The position numbers were made by a program, and so were the translations under genes. From a virus: DNA of 23,195 bases. Location: positions 1 through 23,195 of the IMG/VR virus record IMGVR_UViG_3300028837_000216, one strand, 5' to 3'. This document shows positions 15,176-22,586 of the stretch, one piece after another. The notes below the pieces were generated by a model. The model searched no databases. It was given only the letters and a program-made list of their open reading frames with translations, and was not told the DNA's origin. The number at the start of each line of letters is the position of its first letter. The first letter of the stretch is position 1.

Positions 15176-16090
15176 CTACCCAGTTACGTTTATGACATAG
15201 ATGCCAGAGGCATTATCAACTATCATCCCGTACTGTTGGTACAGTTCGAGAATCCATACGGGCGGCGTAGGATTCATATCATCCCACTGCTTTTCCCGCA
15301 CAGGTCCATACGTGATAAACTCACCAACATTCTCACCAATGACCAGCACTTTATCTTCTGGAATCATTGTGGTATAGTCCGTGGGGGACTTCCACTTCTG
15401 ATCCAAGCCGATGATATCAGTACCGTAGTACCGACCTAGCCAACCATTCTGGTGTACTTCATTGATCCGCTGCTCAGAACCCCAAACTGTAGGAGTACCA
15501 GCACCGTTGTCCCAAAATGCACCAAACTTAGTGATTGGAAGCAGGGTGTTTCGTGCGCCAATGACAGCCCTGGCACGACCCATACGATATGAAACTTCAT
15601 CGATGGCGTCTTCCAGCAAATCCGCAGTAATGGCAGCGCCAGTTGCGTAGTTGTTGGGCGTATTGACAGCATTCCACACATTCGTCAAGGCATTATAAGT
15701 GCGCGTGACGTAAAAGTCAGTTAGTTTAGCCAGCATCTCGCTTCGGATACTTTCAACGGTACCAAGCTCACCTGACTCAAGTTCCCACAAGTTAGCGTGA
15801 ACTTTAATGTCAGCACCGTTCAACATATAGTTAGCGACATCCACCACAGTGATCTCAGACGCCATATGAACAGCACCCGGAACCAGTGTGCGGACTTCGA
15901 TACCAGAACGAACTTTCTTTACAAGAGCATCACCAAGGTTCATAGAACGCGTTGGCAACATCAGGTCCATAATCTCTCGCGTATAGTGGTTAGGCTGAAT
16001 CCACTCAGTAATCCACTCAGCAAGGGCTTGGCGCTGGCTCTTATCACTTGCTAGGGCAGCAAAAGATTCTTGTACTTGTTTCTTATCCAT
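15176..16090 (-). CDS. Major capsid protein (HK97-like)
   Basis: The 304-residue protein follows the usual position after protease/scaffold and decoration genes. The N-terminal 35 residues are helical (KKQVQESFAALASDKSQRQALAEW). EIMDLMLPTRSMNLGDALVK follows, like an E-loop/N-arm region. A helical spine then appears (SIRSEMLAKLTDFYVTRTYNALTNVWNAV), and DLLEDAIDEVSYRMGRARAVIG leads to an ARNTLLPITKF strand. This is characteristic of short HK97-fold capsid proteins of environmental siphoviruses or podoviruses, and of phage-like proteins without an evident delta domain. The scaffold is separately encoded within the protease gene, which would fit this lack. The RBS is AGGGGG, with a long spacing of about 11. 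No frameshift extension is evident. Confidence 0.82.
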   Translation of the reverse strand: MDKKQVQESFAALASDKSQRQALAEWITEWIQPNHYTREIMDLMLPTRSMNLGDALVKKVRSGIEVRTLVPGAVHMASEITVVDVANYMLNGADIKVHANLWELESGELGTVESIRSEMLAKLTDFYVTRTYNALTNVWNAVNTPNNYATGAAITADLLEDAIDEVSYRMGRARAVIGARNTLLPITKFGAFWDNGAGTPTVWGSEQRINEVHQNGWLGRYYGTDIIGLDQKWKSPTDYTTMIPEDKVLVIGENVGEFITYGPVREKQWDDMNPTPPVWILELYQQYGMIVDNASGIYVINVTG

Positions 16091-16108
16091 TATTTCATTT
16101 ACCCCCTA

Positions 16109-16702
16109 TTAAGGAACCAACGTCCGAATAGTAACGGAATAATCGGTGGTATTGAACTCTTCAATCACACCAATAGTTCCTGCGGCATCATACTGAGGTT
16201 TACCCTGATCTGCACCACCGTCAGTTGCTTCAACAGCAATCAAGTTACCAACAACGTGAATGTTAGCACTATCAACAAAGGTACCAGATGGGAACGTATA
16301 CACGCCACCAGCATAAGCCAACGCCTTGTATCCACTAGGAATCTGTAAAGGCATGTGCTGCTGTGACGGATAGCTCAGATAGATGGTAGAACCAGTAATC
16401 GGAGTATTATCACTGTTAGGATTTCGCTGTCCGGCTTCAAAACCATAGTTGCGTACAATCCAATTATACGCAGGCATCGGATCAAGTAGAGGCAGCGGGC
16501 GGTTTTCCATAGCCCAACCAAGCACGTACTTAGAGAGTGCGGCTTCACCAGCACTCGTAGGCATACGTACACCGGCTAAGTCCTCTTCTAGACCAAATGG
16601 CGAACTATTAGCAAGGGCTGGAACCAACATAACAAACCGGCCCTCATAAATAGCTTCAGTGGTGACTACACCGATAATATCAGAAAATTTGCGAATTTCC
16701 AT
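16109..16702 (-). CDS. Probable head decoration/stabilisation protein
   Basis: This 197-residue, beta-rich protein lies between protease/scaffold and capsid genes, where many phages place a head decoration or capsid-stabilising protein. Recognisable parts are VVTTEAIYEGRFVML at the start, a proline-rich stretch (RPLPLLDPMPAYN), and ALAYAGGVYTFPSGTFVDSA toward a GTIGVIEEF end. The YEGRFVML and late GxIGVIEEF strands resemble the barrel of gpD-like decoration proteins, but the sequence is larger than lambda gpD (about 110 residues). Two alternatives are a second capsid component and an unrecognised structural protein. AGGAG lies upstream of the ATG at 16702. Confidence 0.6.
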   Translation of the reverse strand: MEIRKFSDIIGVVTTEAIYEGRFVMLVPALANSSPFGLEEDLAGVRMPTSAGEAALSKYVLGWAMENRPLPLLDPMPAYNWIVRNYGFEAGQRNPNSDNTPITGSTIYLSYPSQQHMPLQIPSGYKALAYAGGVYTFPSGTFVDSANIHVVGNLIAVEATDGGADQGKPQYDAAGTIGVIEEFNTTDYSVTIRTLVP

Positions 16703-16714
16703 GCTTAGTCACTC

Positions 16715-17122
16715 CTACTCTTTATTTGCAAAGTAATCTGTTAACACGGCTTTGTGATCCGTGACAGACTTATCGCTAGAAACGTCAGGAACTAATGACG
16801 CATTTGCACTAACCGCACTAGCTTTAGCACTAGTGAGGTCTTCAACGTACAGACCAAAAGCACTGTCATCTAAGGACAACCATAGAGTACTTTTCTTTTC
16901 AATCTGCTCGTTAGTAAACTCAAAACCAGCCTCCGTTAAAACCTCTAAACGAGACTTTAACATCGCAGCTTTAGCATCCTCATCTTCACGCGTAGTCTTA
17001 TATTCAAACAAACTATCACGCTCGGAAGTCAACGCGTCCAACTGCTCTTTAAGCTCTTGAAGCTGATCCCGTAAAGTGGAAGCCTCATTTTCGAGAACTT
17101 CAAGTTTTTCTTTATCTTCCAT
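16715..17122 (-). CDS. Possible nested scaffold protein from an internal start in the protease gene
   Basis: An in-frame ATG at 17122 (residue 250 of the protease fusion) begins MEDKEKLEVLENEA, exactly at the beginning of the coiled coil. AAGGAGAG lies upstream, 12 bases from its last SD base, a slightly long but purine-rich spacing. It would give 135 residues. Lambda C/Nu3 is an established precedent for a nested scaffold. Here it is inference from the site and boundary; it may simply be a domain of the fusion. Confidence 0.35.
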   Translation of the reverse strand: MEDKEKLEVLENEASTLRDQLQELKEQLDALTSERDSLFEYKTTREDEDAKAAMLKSRLEVLTEAGFEFTNEQIEKKSTLWLSLDDSAFGLYVEDLTSAKASAVSANASLVPDVSSDKSVTDHKAVLTDYFANKE

Positions 17123-17869
17123 CGAAATTATTCTCTCCTTGTTTAGTTCGGCATATGCTATACGTAAAACATTTAGCACCTGTTCTTGCTGAGAGAATTC
17201 GTGTTTCTCAGCTTCTACCAAACTGTCATTTAATAGTGTCTCAGAGATTTTACCATCGACATCCCTATAAGGGAAATGTCTAAGACTTCGCGGGTGGGTT
17301 ATTCCATCTTTTAAAATACCACCGGGTTCGATAAATGCAAAACTACCATCGGGTAATTCAACATAACTATCTTCTCCAGCGATAGATAAAACAGGTGTCC
17401 TGCCTTCATAAGCAGGATTACTTACGATAGTCGCAGCACGTACAACCGGATCAAGTAACCATTCAACACCATTATCATCAACCTCAAACTCACTATAGAT
17501 TAATTCAAATGAAATATCAAGCGGTTCACCATTTGCATAGCTTTCCCGCAGTAAAGCTACGTCAGAAGGACGCTCTTTATGCCAGATAGCTGCTGTGCCC
17601 GATATATGATCTTGAGCCTGCGACATATCACGAATAACACCCAAGGGCTTGCTACTGGTATGCCCACCAATCTTGCCTTCGTCCATCTTAATAGGCATAA
17701 ACTGGCCGGTGGAGATAACACTTGGGAATGCCTCAGTAGGTATACCTTGCATGTTACCATTGGGCTTGTTATCTGCAAACACGAATTCCATCCACGTTAA
17801 TAGTGGATTCGCTTCGGCCTCTGCCGATTGAACAATCTTCAATGGTACAGTAATGGTAAGTTCTTTCAT
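16715..17869 (-). CDS. Prohead protease with C-terminal coiled-coil scaffold
   Basis: The N-terminal ~165 residues resemble a phage prohead serine protease (S78-like): FMPIKMDEGKIGGHTSSKPLG with H70, LDISFELIYSEFE with S120, and VVRAATIVSNPAYEGRTPV. Residues about 168-230 contain LPDGSFAFIEPGG and HPRSLRHFPYRDVDGKI, a segment common in phage and prophage protease/scaffold proteins. Residues about 250-305 form a coiled coil (KLEVLENEASTLRDQLQELKEQLDALTSERD), followed by a helix and Ala/Ser-rich tail. The enzyme should mature the capsid by cleaving the scaffold and possibly the capsid protein. The ATG at 17869 follows GAGGA. A potential internal start at Met250 could make scaffold alone. Active-site residues are inferred from pattern. 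Confidence 0.8.
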   Translation of the reverse strand: MKELTITVPLKIVQSAEAEANPLLTWMEFVFADNKPNGNMQGIPTEAFPSVISTGQFMPIKMDEGKIGGHTSSKPLGVIRDMSQAQDHISGTAAIWHKERPSDVALLRESYANGEPLDISFELIYSEFEVDDNGVEWLLDPVVRAATIVSNPAYEGRTPVLSIAGEDSYVELPDGSFAFIEPGGILKDGITHPRSLRHFPYRDVDGKISETLLNDSLVEAEKHEFSQQEQVLNVLRIAYAELNKERIISMEDKEKLEVLENEASTLRDQLQELKEQLDALTSERDSLFEYKTTREDEDAKAAMLKSRLEVLTEAGFEFTNEQIEKKSTLWLSLDDSAFGLYVEDLTSAKASAVSANASLVPDVSSDKSVTDHKAVLTDYFANKE

Positions 17870-17876
17870 AGCTGTC

Positions 17877-17900
17877 CTCGATTCCTACAAACAATTATGT
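17877..17900 (-). repeat. 24-bp gene-junction repeat, copy upstream of protease
   Basis: This copy differs from the one at 21552-21575 at only three of 24 positions. Both include ACATAAT, the core GTTTGTAGGA and a GAG end, and both contain the stop codon of the upstream gene. The core also occurs at 7663-7672. In this copy a separate GAGGA nearer the ATG is a better ribosome binding site, so the repeat is unlikely to be conserved only for translation. Confidence 0.65.
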
Positions 17901-19352
17901 ACTATCTGTGTCGTCGGATGCAGAATCCGCATCTGGATTTGCATCAAAAGCCATTAGTGGGTATTCTTCTAAATCGTTCTTTTCAAACCACTCTTGCTCC
18001 AATATTCTCTGCGGTAATTCAACATCTTCAAAGTTAAAGCCGCCAATATCTGCTAGAGTTTTCTTTGATAACGCACCACGCTGATATACAAGGTCTGCTA
18101 CTTCCATAAGCTTAGCTAGATCGTACAATCTGATTTCTGAGAATACTGGCTCTGGTAAGTTAACAAAGTTATTACGCTCTCTCATCTCTTTATACAATCT
18201 GTCAGGCCATGATAACGTAGCCTTGCGGATAGCCTTAATAGTCTCACCAGGAGACATTAATGCAAACTCAGCCTGTGACGTACCAGTCTTGGCTGTTTCA
18301 CCAGTTAACATGATACGGGGAAAACCCAAACCAAATAAAATGTCTAGGTTTACTGAATCGTATTTGCTATCATCTAATAGTGCATCCACATCAGGTGTAA
18401 TCCACTGAATCTCGATAGTGTGGTTTGTAAACAGCTGAAATAACCGTTCAAAATTACTGCCAGAATACCGCCATTTAAACTGCTGCCGCAGTTCTGCTAC
18501 AGCCTCGTCGTCTTCACTTGTAATAGGGAATTCATCACTACCCATCTTTACTTGCATAATAGCAGTGATAACCCTGGCAGCAATAGCATAGTCCATCTTA
18601 CGTAAATTACGTTTATGCTCAAGGGGTTCTAATACAGGTAACAAATAAGGATTAGGAAGTGGACTATCGGGTAGTGGATTACGACGAATTAGGTGTGGAT
18701 CGTCCAATTTAAATTCTGTCTTGCCTGCGTTGATAGCTCTAACATATTCTGGATATTCTTTTAATAGTAGTTGATAAGTCTCTTTATCCTCTGTATTATC
18801 AGGATATACACCCTTGTGTTTAACAAAGTAAATATCGTCTTCGCTAGGCGTGACGGTAACTACTACTCTATTAGGGATAGGTGTTTTCTTTAGTTTGATA
18901 CTAAAGGGATCACGCTTCCATAAAACGTCAGGTACGTGATATACTTTCCCTGCTGGTAGCTCTGGATGAAGCTCTGCACCAGTCTTTGTAGTCCAAGTAG
19001 CTTCTGGTACAACTAGACCGGATAGCATGTATTCCAAACCAAGGTCACGCAGATTCCAAACTAGTGAATCATTGATTGAAGAATACACACGATACTCTTC
19101 GTCGTCACAACCTTTACGCTGTAGCCTGTAATCTTTAAAGCCAATATCCAGCACCTTATTAAGCGTATTGGATACAATCGGGTCTGTCCTATAAAAGTGA
19201 TAACAGATATTTATAATCTCATAATAGTCTTTTGGGAATTGGTACTTATCAATTTCAGTATTAGGTTGTCCACTACTATACCTACCCATACCCGGTACTA
19301 TTGAGCTTGAAAAATCTGCCTTTGCTACGAATAGTCTTTCTTTATCAGCCAT
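17895..19352 (-). CDS. Portal protein
   Basis: This 485-residue portal is placed directly after large terminase. Key segments include DYYEIINICYHFYRTDPIVSN and GLEYMLSGLVVPEATW in the N-terminal half, then LLPVLEPLEHKRNLRKMDYAIA, ITAIMQVKMG and a PRIMLTGE followed by SQAEFALMSP, typical of the portal wing and crown region in SPP1/HK97-like portals. It forms the dodecameric ring through which DNA enters the head and to which terminase and tail attach. I chose ATG 19352, two bases after the terminase stop with AGGTGG upstream. A GTG at 19364 would add four residues. The length fits the family, and the acidic Asp/Ser tail is usual. Confidence 0.88.
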   Translation of the reverse strand: MADKERLFVAKADFSSSIVPGMGRYSSGQPNTEIDKYQFPKDYYEIINICYHFYRTDPIVSNTLNKVLDIGFKDYRLQRKGCDDEEYRVYSSINDSLVWNLRDLGLEYMLSGLVVPEATWTTKTGAELHPELPAGKVYHVPDVLWKRDPFSIKLKKTPIPNRVVVTVTPSEDDIYFVKHKGVYPDNTEDKETYQLLLKEYPEYVRAINAGKTEFKLDDPHLIRRNPLPDSPLPNPYLLPVLEPLEHKRNLRKMDYAIAARVITAIMQVKMGSDEFPITSEDDEAVAELRQQFKWRYSGSNFERLFQLFTNHTIEIQWITPDVDALLDDSKYDSVNLDILFGLGFPRIMLTGETAKTGTSQAEFALMSPGETIKAIRKATLSWPDRLYKEMRERNNFVNLPEPVFSEIRLYDLAKLMEVADLVYQRGALSKKTLADIGGFNFEDVELPQRILEQEWFEKNDLEEYPLMAFDANPDADSASDDTDST

Positions 19353-19354
19353 AC

Positions 19355-20899
19355 TTAATACCACCTAGAAGACCATAACTTCTTTCGTTGCATTGTAAAG
19401 CCTTCCTGCTCATACTTATAAAAGTGTGATAACATAAATGCTAACAGTGCTGCAATATTGTGGTCGTCACCACTCTTACCACCACGCTCTGTCATAGTTT
19501 TATAAATAATATGTCCAGACGGTGTGCGTGAGTAGACTGTACGTTCCAACTCTATAATTAAGTCTTCGTCATGTTTAGAAAAAATAATATTATGTGTATT
19601 TACAAACTCCTGTAAACGCTGCATACCATACGCTTTAGCACGCTCTTTTAATTCGTTACCGTCGTGATCGTAACCTACAAAAACGGAAGCATTAAAGTCT
19701 GTAGCGATTAGTGTTTGAGAAAGCCGATGTTTTTTATATTTATCATCATATAGAAGATTTTGGATGACAGGTTTACCAGCACCACCGGCATCAATGCCAA
19801 TAAACGTTGGGTCATACTTCTTCGCTATATTAGCGATAAAGTTCTGTTGCGTAGGATAGTTTACCTGTGTTAAGTTAAGCCTAAACAGAAACTTCCAACG
19901 ATCTTGAACTTTATATAAACCAAGTATAACCGTCGGCTCTGTATACCCCAAGTCAATACCTATTGCCATCTGTGAAATTTTGTTTGGCGGCATTGGCATC
20001 AAACGTAAAAGATCACCGAGTAGCATAGGGTTCTCTCTAACCTTATTTCCATAGACCTTGCTTACGAAAACGTCGTAAGGCTGGATGAACATTTTATCCC
20101 TATCGAATAGTGCGTATACAGGATTACCGTGTCTACCCAAAACAAGATGTATGTAATCCTCAGATTCTACACCGCCGAATTGTTTTATATTTCTAGATTC
20201 GTCTTCAGGTGTATATCGTGGATTAGCATGTTGTGGTATATTCCAACTAGTAAAATTTACGTCTTCAACGTCACAAAAATATAAAACGTTTCTATCACGC
20301 TGGCCGATAGGCACACCAGATACGAATAACTGTGCGCCCTCTGTCCACGTATTGTGTGTAGGCAATAGCTCAATCCAAGTGCCCCAAGGAAATACGCCAG
20401 CCTCATCTAATAAGATTACTGGTGTATGTAGGCCAATTACATTGGAACCACCACCAGTTGTACCGGCAATACGACAGTCTAATTGAAAGCCATTCTTAGC
20501 GTTAATATTAAAGATACCAGAATTGATGTTATTCCTACCAACGAAATGCTTTAAAAATGAGTGTGTAGATAACCATCGACGCAGCTTAGAGAATAGCGGT
20601 TCAAGATGTACACGGTTTGGTGTAACAATAGCAACCGGATCAGCTTCAAAAAAATTATTAACCATGTACCAAGCCGCCTTATCTAACAACGTTTCAGATT
20701 TACCAATAGCACGACCACAGCACAGTGCAACGTACATATTGTGGTCACATAGCATACCTACTTGATAGTCTGTTAACTCCCAAGGCTTATCTGTTTCTGG
20801 AATATCTAAGTTACGCAAAAACTCCGCACACCAAACAGGGTGTCGGAATATCTCGTAGAGCATAAGCTCATCTTCGGTTAGTTTTACGTCTATAGCCAT
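19355..20899 (-). CDS. Terminase large subunit (ATPase and nuclease)
   Basis: The 514-residue large terminase is complete. The ATPase half has a Walker-A-like CCGRAIGKSE (G62-S68) and Walker B VILLDEAG (D165/E166), with a TPNRVHLEPLF segment between them. The RNase-H-fold nuclease half has IGIDLGYTEP (D316), FIGIDAGGAG (D370) and GDDHNIAALL (D478/D479), the acidic residues that cut concatemers. It pumps DNA through the portal. The gene starts at ATG 20899, directly after the probable small subunit, and ends before portal. Length and motif order are normal. Type of packaging (cos or pac) cannot be decided from this alone. Confidence 0.95.
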   Translation of the reverse strand: MAIDVKLTEDELMLYEIFRHPVWCAEFLRNLDIPETDKPWELTDYQVGMLCDHNMYVALCCGRAIGKSETLLDKAAWYMVNNFFEADPVAIVTPNRVHLEPLFSKLRRWLSTHSFLKHFVGRNNINSGIFNINAKNGFQLDCRIAGTTGGGSNVIGLHTPVILLDEAGVFPWGTWIELLPTHNTWTEGAQLFVSGVPIGQRDRNVLYFCDVEDVNFTSWNIPQHANPRYTPEDESRNIKQFGGVESEDYIHLVLGRHGNPVYALFDRDKMFIQPYDVFVSKVYGNKVRENPMLLGDLLRLMPMPPNKISQMAIGIDLGYTEPTVILGLYKVQDRWKFLFRLNLTQVNYPTQQNFIANIAKKYDPTFIGIDAGGAGKPVIQNLLYDDKYKKHRLSQTLIATDFNASVFVGYDHDGNELKERAKAYGMQRLQEFVNTHNIIFSKHDEDLIIELERTVYSRTPSGHIIYKTMTERGGKSGDDHNIAALLAFMLSHFYKYEQEGFTMQRKKLWSSRWY

Positions 20900-20900
20900 A

Positions 20901-21551
20901 CTATGTAGGCAATACCCCTTCTACGTTCTTGTGTTTCCCTTCCCACAGTTCCTTTGATGTGAGCTTAAACCTATTATCACATATCTCACCACTATCACTA
21001 TTAACCACACGGGTACAATGCAAGTGTAAAACATTGTTAGCCTTCCAATCTAAGCACCAAATATTAGCTAATAACATTTTGCATTTGGGACAGTATACAT
21101 ACGCCAAACGTTCTTGCATATGTTTCTTAGCACGTAGCTTTATACTATCCCACTGACTTAATAGATCACTGTCGTCGTCACCCTTTCTAGCTCTACGCGT
21201 AATACTAAGATCGCCCTGTAATTGAGAAGCATCCTTTCTAAGGACTGATGCGATATTATTTAAACGCTGTACTTCAACACTATCACCGTCAGCCATAGCC
21301 TGATCTATCATACGTTCAATATGATCTAGCCGTACAAATGCCTGTGCTAGATTACGTAATGCCATCTCGTCATTAGCATTTAAATCTGACACGTCGTAAT
21401 CGTTTACAATTCTATCAAGTGTTTCCTGTACTCTAGCTTCCGTATTACCATAATATAAATTTTCTGCTATAAGCTCTAGCTCCGAATCCGTTTTGTCTCT
21501 ATATTGAGGTAAGTTCTTTAATTGTGCTGGTGTCTGTTTTGCCCTTGCCAT
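20901..21551 (-). CDS. Probable terminase small subunit with C-terminal zinc ribbon
   Basis: This 216-residue protein lies immediately before large terminase and so is probably the small subunit. Residues about 20-120 are helical (SELELIAENLYYGNTEARVQE, EMALRNLAQAFVRLDHIERM), compatible with oligomerisation but with no obvious helix-turn-helix. Residues 154-191 hold C154 and C157 (CPKC), C166, C179 and C191, a probable zinc ribbon which is not standard in small terminases. It could help recognise the packaging site. A 24-bp repeat with GTAGGAG lies immediately before the ATG at 21551. Alternative: a DNA-binding packaging adaptor or a regulator. Confidence 0.6.
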   Translation of the reverse strand: MARAKQTPAQLKNLPQYRDKTDSELELIAENLYYGNTEARVQETLDRIVNDYDVSDLNANDEMALRNLAQAFVRLDHIERMIDQAMADGDSVEVQRLNNIASVLRKDASQLQGDLSITRRARKGDDDSDLLSQWDSIKLRAKKHMQERLAYVYCPKCKMLLANIWCLDWKANNVLHLHCTRVVNSDSGEICDNRFKLTSKELWEGKHKNVEGVLPT

Positions 21552-21575
21552 CTCTACTCCTACAAACCATTATGT
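21552..21575 (-). repeat. 24-bp gene-junction repeat, copy upstream of small terminase
   Basis: It matches 17877-17900 at 21 of 24 positions. GTAGGAG within it probably serves as ribosome binding site here because the ATG at 21551 follows directly. It also overlaps the stop of the upstream gene at 21570. The similarity extends upstream of the SD core to ACATAAT, beyond what translation requires. Confidence 0.65.
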
Positions 21576-21800
21576 TCTAGTTATGAAATCGAATACGTCA
21601 TTATTGTTTATGTCAGAAAAAGGTATCTCTCTATCGTCTGCTCTAGCCTCTCTACGATAGGTAGCAACCATTTCTTTAATCCAATCAGGCCAATCAGTAT
21701 AAGGTGTGTGCTCTATGCTCCAAGATTTTTCACATCCTGCACACACCCAAAATTGATATGTAATTGACTTTCCACAAATCACGCACGATTTACTCGGCAT
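21570..21800 (-). CDS. Small zinc-ribbon protein
   Basis: The 76-residue protein has CVIC (C6, C9) and CAGC (C20, C23), with 10 residues between the pairs, which should form one zinc ribbon. FWVCAGC and WSIEHTPY are followed by WPDWIKEMVATYRREAR and an acidic/basic tail. It overlaps the preceding gene by 11 bp. A regulator or DNA/RNA-binding accessory protein is possible; the target is unknown. Small single zinc-ribbon proteins are common near replication and regulatory genes in phages. Confidence 0.65.
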   Translation of the reverse strand: MPSKSCVICGKSITYQFWVCAGCEKSWSIEHTPYTDWPDWIKEMVATYRREARADDREIPFSDINNNDVFDFITRT

Positions 21801-22023
21801 ACTTATACAACTTTAGAGGTTTAAACTCTAGGATAGGAACGTCTTCACCGAACAATTCTCCTAAGTCTTCATCCCACTCTAGCACCCAGTACTCAACATC
21901 TCCTGCGAACGCTTTACGGTGAATAACTCCACGGATCGTCAATTCAAAAGCTGTTGGATACTCAATATCTATATCCTCATCCAATGTAAAAAATACACCC
22001 TCTGGTACGGCAAATGATGTCAT
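21790..22023 (-). CDS. Hypothetical acidic small protein
   Basis: I do not recognise this 77-residue protein. It is acidic and beta-rich (VFFTLDEDIDIEYPTAFELTI, VEYWVLEWDED), and ends in a more basic PLKLYKYAE. There is no Cys motif or membrane segment. Its ATG overlaps the zinc-finger gene stop as ATGA, and its end overlaps the next gene by 11 bp. The tight coupling suggests a real member of this run of small genes. Confidence 0.6.
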   Translation of the reverse strand: MTSFAVPEGVFFTLDEDIDIEYPTAFELTIRGVIHRKAFAGDVEYWVLEWDEDLGELFGEDVPILEFKPLKLYKYAE

Positions 22024-22259
22024 TTTACCACCCTCCCTTTAAGTCTATTATATTTTTGTACAGTAGCAACCAATGTGTCTGTAGCATAGTTAGGATCGTA
22101 TGTAACAAGTATTGCTGCCAACCTACGCAAATCAGAAACTAAAAATGGTACCACTATCATATCATGTCCAGATTCACATTGAGAAGCAAGCTCAAAATTT
22201 TTATACGTTTTTCCACAAATATCACATCTGTATAGTGTATTAGTTTGTGGGATCGGCAT
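22020..22259 (-). CDS. Small C2CH zinc-finger protein
   Basis: From ATG 22259 the protein is 79 residues. CDICGKTYKNFELASQCESGH contains C12, C15, C28 and H32, a C2CH finger followed by a helical C-terminus (VSDLRRLAAILV, VATVQKYNRLKGR). It may bind DNA, RNA or protein; target unknown. GGAG lies eight bases upstream. A TTG two codons earlier is unlikely. It overlaps the upstream gene and couples to the downstream one by ATGA. Confidence 0.68.
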   Translation of the reverse strand: MPIPQTNTLYRCDICGKTYKNFELASQCESGHDMIVVPFLVSDLRRLAAILVTYDPNYATDTLVATVQKYNRLKGRVVK

Positions 22260-22437
22260 ATGCAAACTCCAATATAATTTTAAATGCGTCTAGCTCATCT
22301 AAGCGTGACCAAGCAATATAACCTTCAATAGCTGCGTCTTCTCCTACAGCATTAGCCGCTACTAACGTCTCGTTTAATTGCTTCGTCCTTAATTCTATAT
22401 AGTTCAAAAGAGTCTGTTTCGGTTTGCTCATTGTCAT
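22240..22437 (-). CDS. Hypothetical small helical protein
   Basis: The 65-residue reading begins at ATG 22437, four bases after GAGGAG; ATG 22431 gives 63 residues with a better ten-base spacing. The protein is helical (LLNYIELRTKQLNETLVAANA, then LDELDAFKIILEFAYA). It has no Cys pair or membrane segment. Its end overlaps the C2CH finger gene by 20 bp. Another frame starting at 22498 overlaps its first 86 bases, so one of the two may not be expressed, or the frames may be truly overlapped. Confidence 0.58.
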   Translation of the reverse strand: MTMSKPKQTLLNYIELRTKQLNETLVAANAVGEDAAIEGYIAWSRLDELDAFKIILEFAYADPTN

Positions 22438-22498
22438 TATTCTCCTCTATGATATTCCTTAATACCTCATTGTCGCTTTTAATCTCGTCGCCACACAT
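22352..22498 (-). CDS. Possible 48-residue acidic protein in an overlapping frame
   Basis: An ATG at 22498 immediately follows the stop of the small membrane gene, with GGAGG nine bases upstream. It reads 48 residues (starting MCGDEIKSDNEV and ending IKRDVSSG) and overlaps the helical protein gene by 86 bp. The start signals are convincing, but the long overlap and lack of a known family keep confidence modest. It may be a leader that couples translation of the next gene. Confidence 0.38.
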   Translation of the reverse strand: MCGDEIKSDNEVLRNIIEENNDNEQTETDSFELYRIKDEAIKRDVSSG

Positions 22499-22585
22499 CT
22501 ATCTATTCCTCCACCACTTATCAATTAAAAGTAAAATAACAAGTACAATAAAGATTATTGCTAATCCTAGATAACATCCACTCAT
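22499..22585 (-). CDS. 28-residue single-pass membrane peptide
   Basis: ATG 22585 begins one base after the RNase H stop. Residues about 5-21 are a continuous hydrophobic segment (YLGLAIIFIVLVILLLI), followed by DKWWRNR, a positive and aromatic tail suggesting that the C-terminus faces the cytoplasm. It is too short for standard gene lists. No strong SD is visible, so it would be translated by coupling from RNase H. Its role could be lysis-related, superinfection-related or none; I cannot tell. It could also be a chance reading. Confidence 0.45.
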   Translation of the reverse strand: MSGCYLGLAIIFIVLVILLLIDKWWRNR

Positions 22586-22586
22586 A

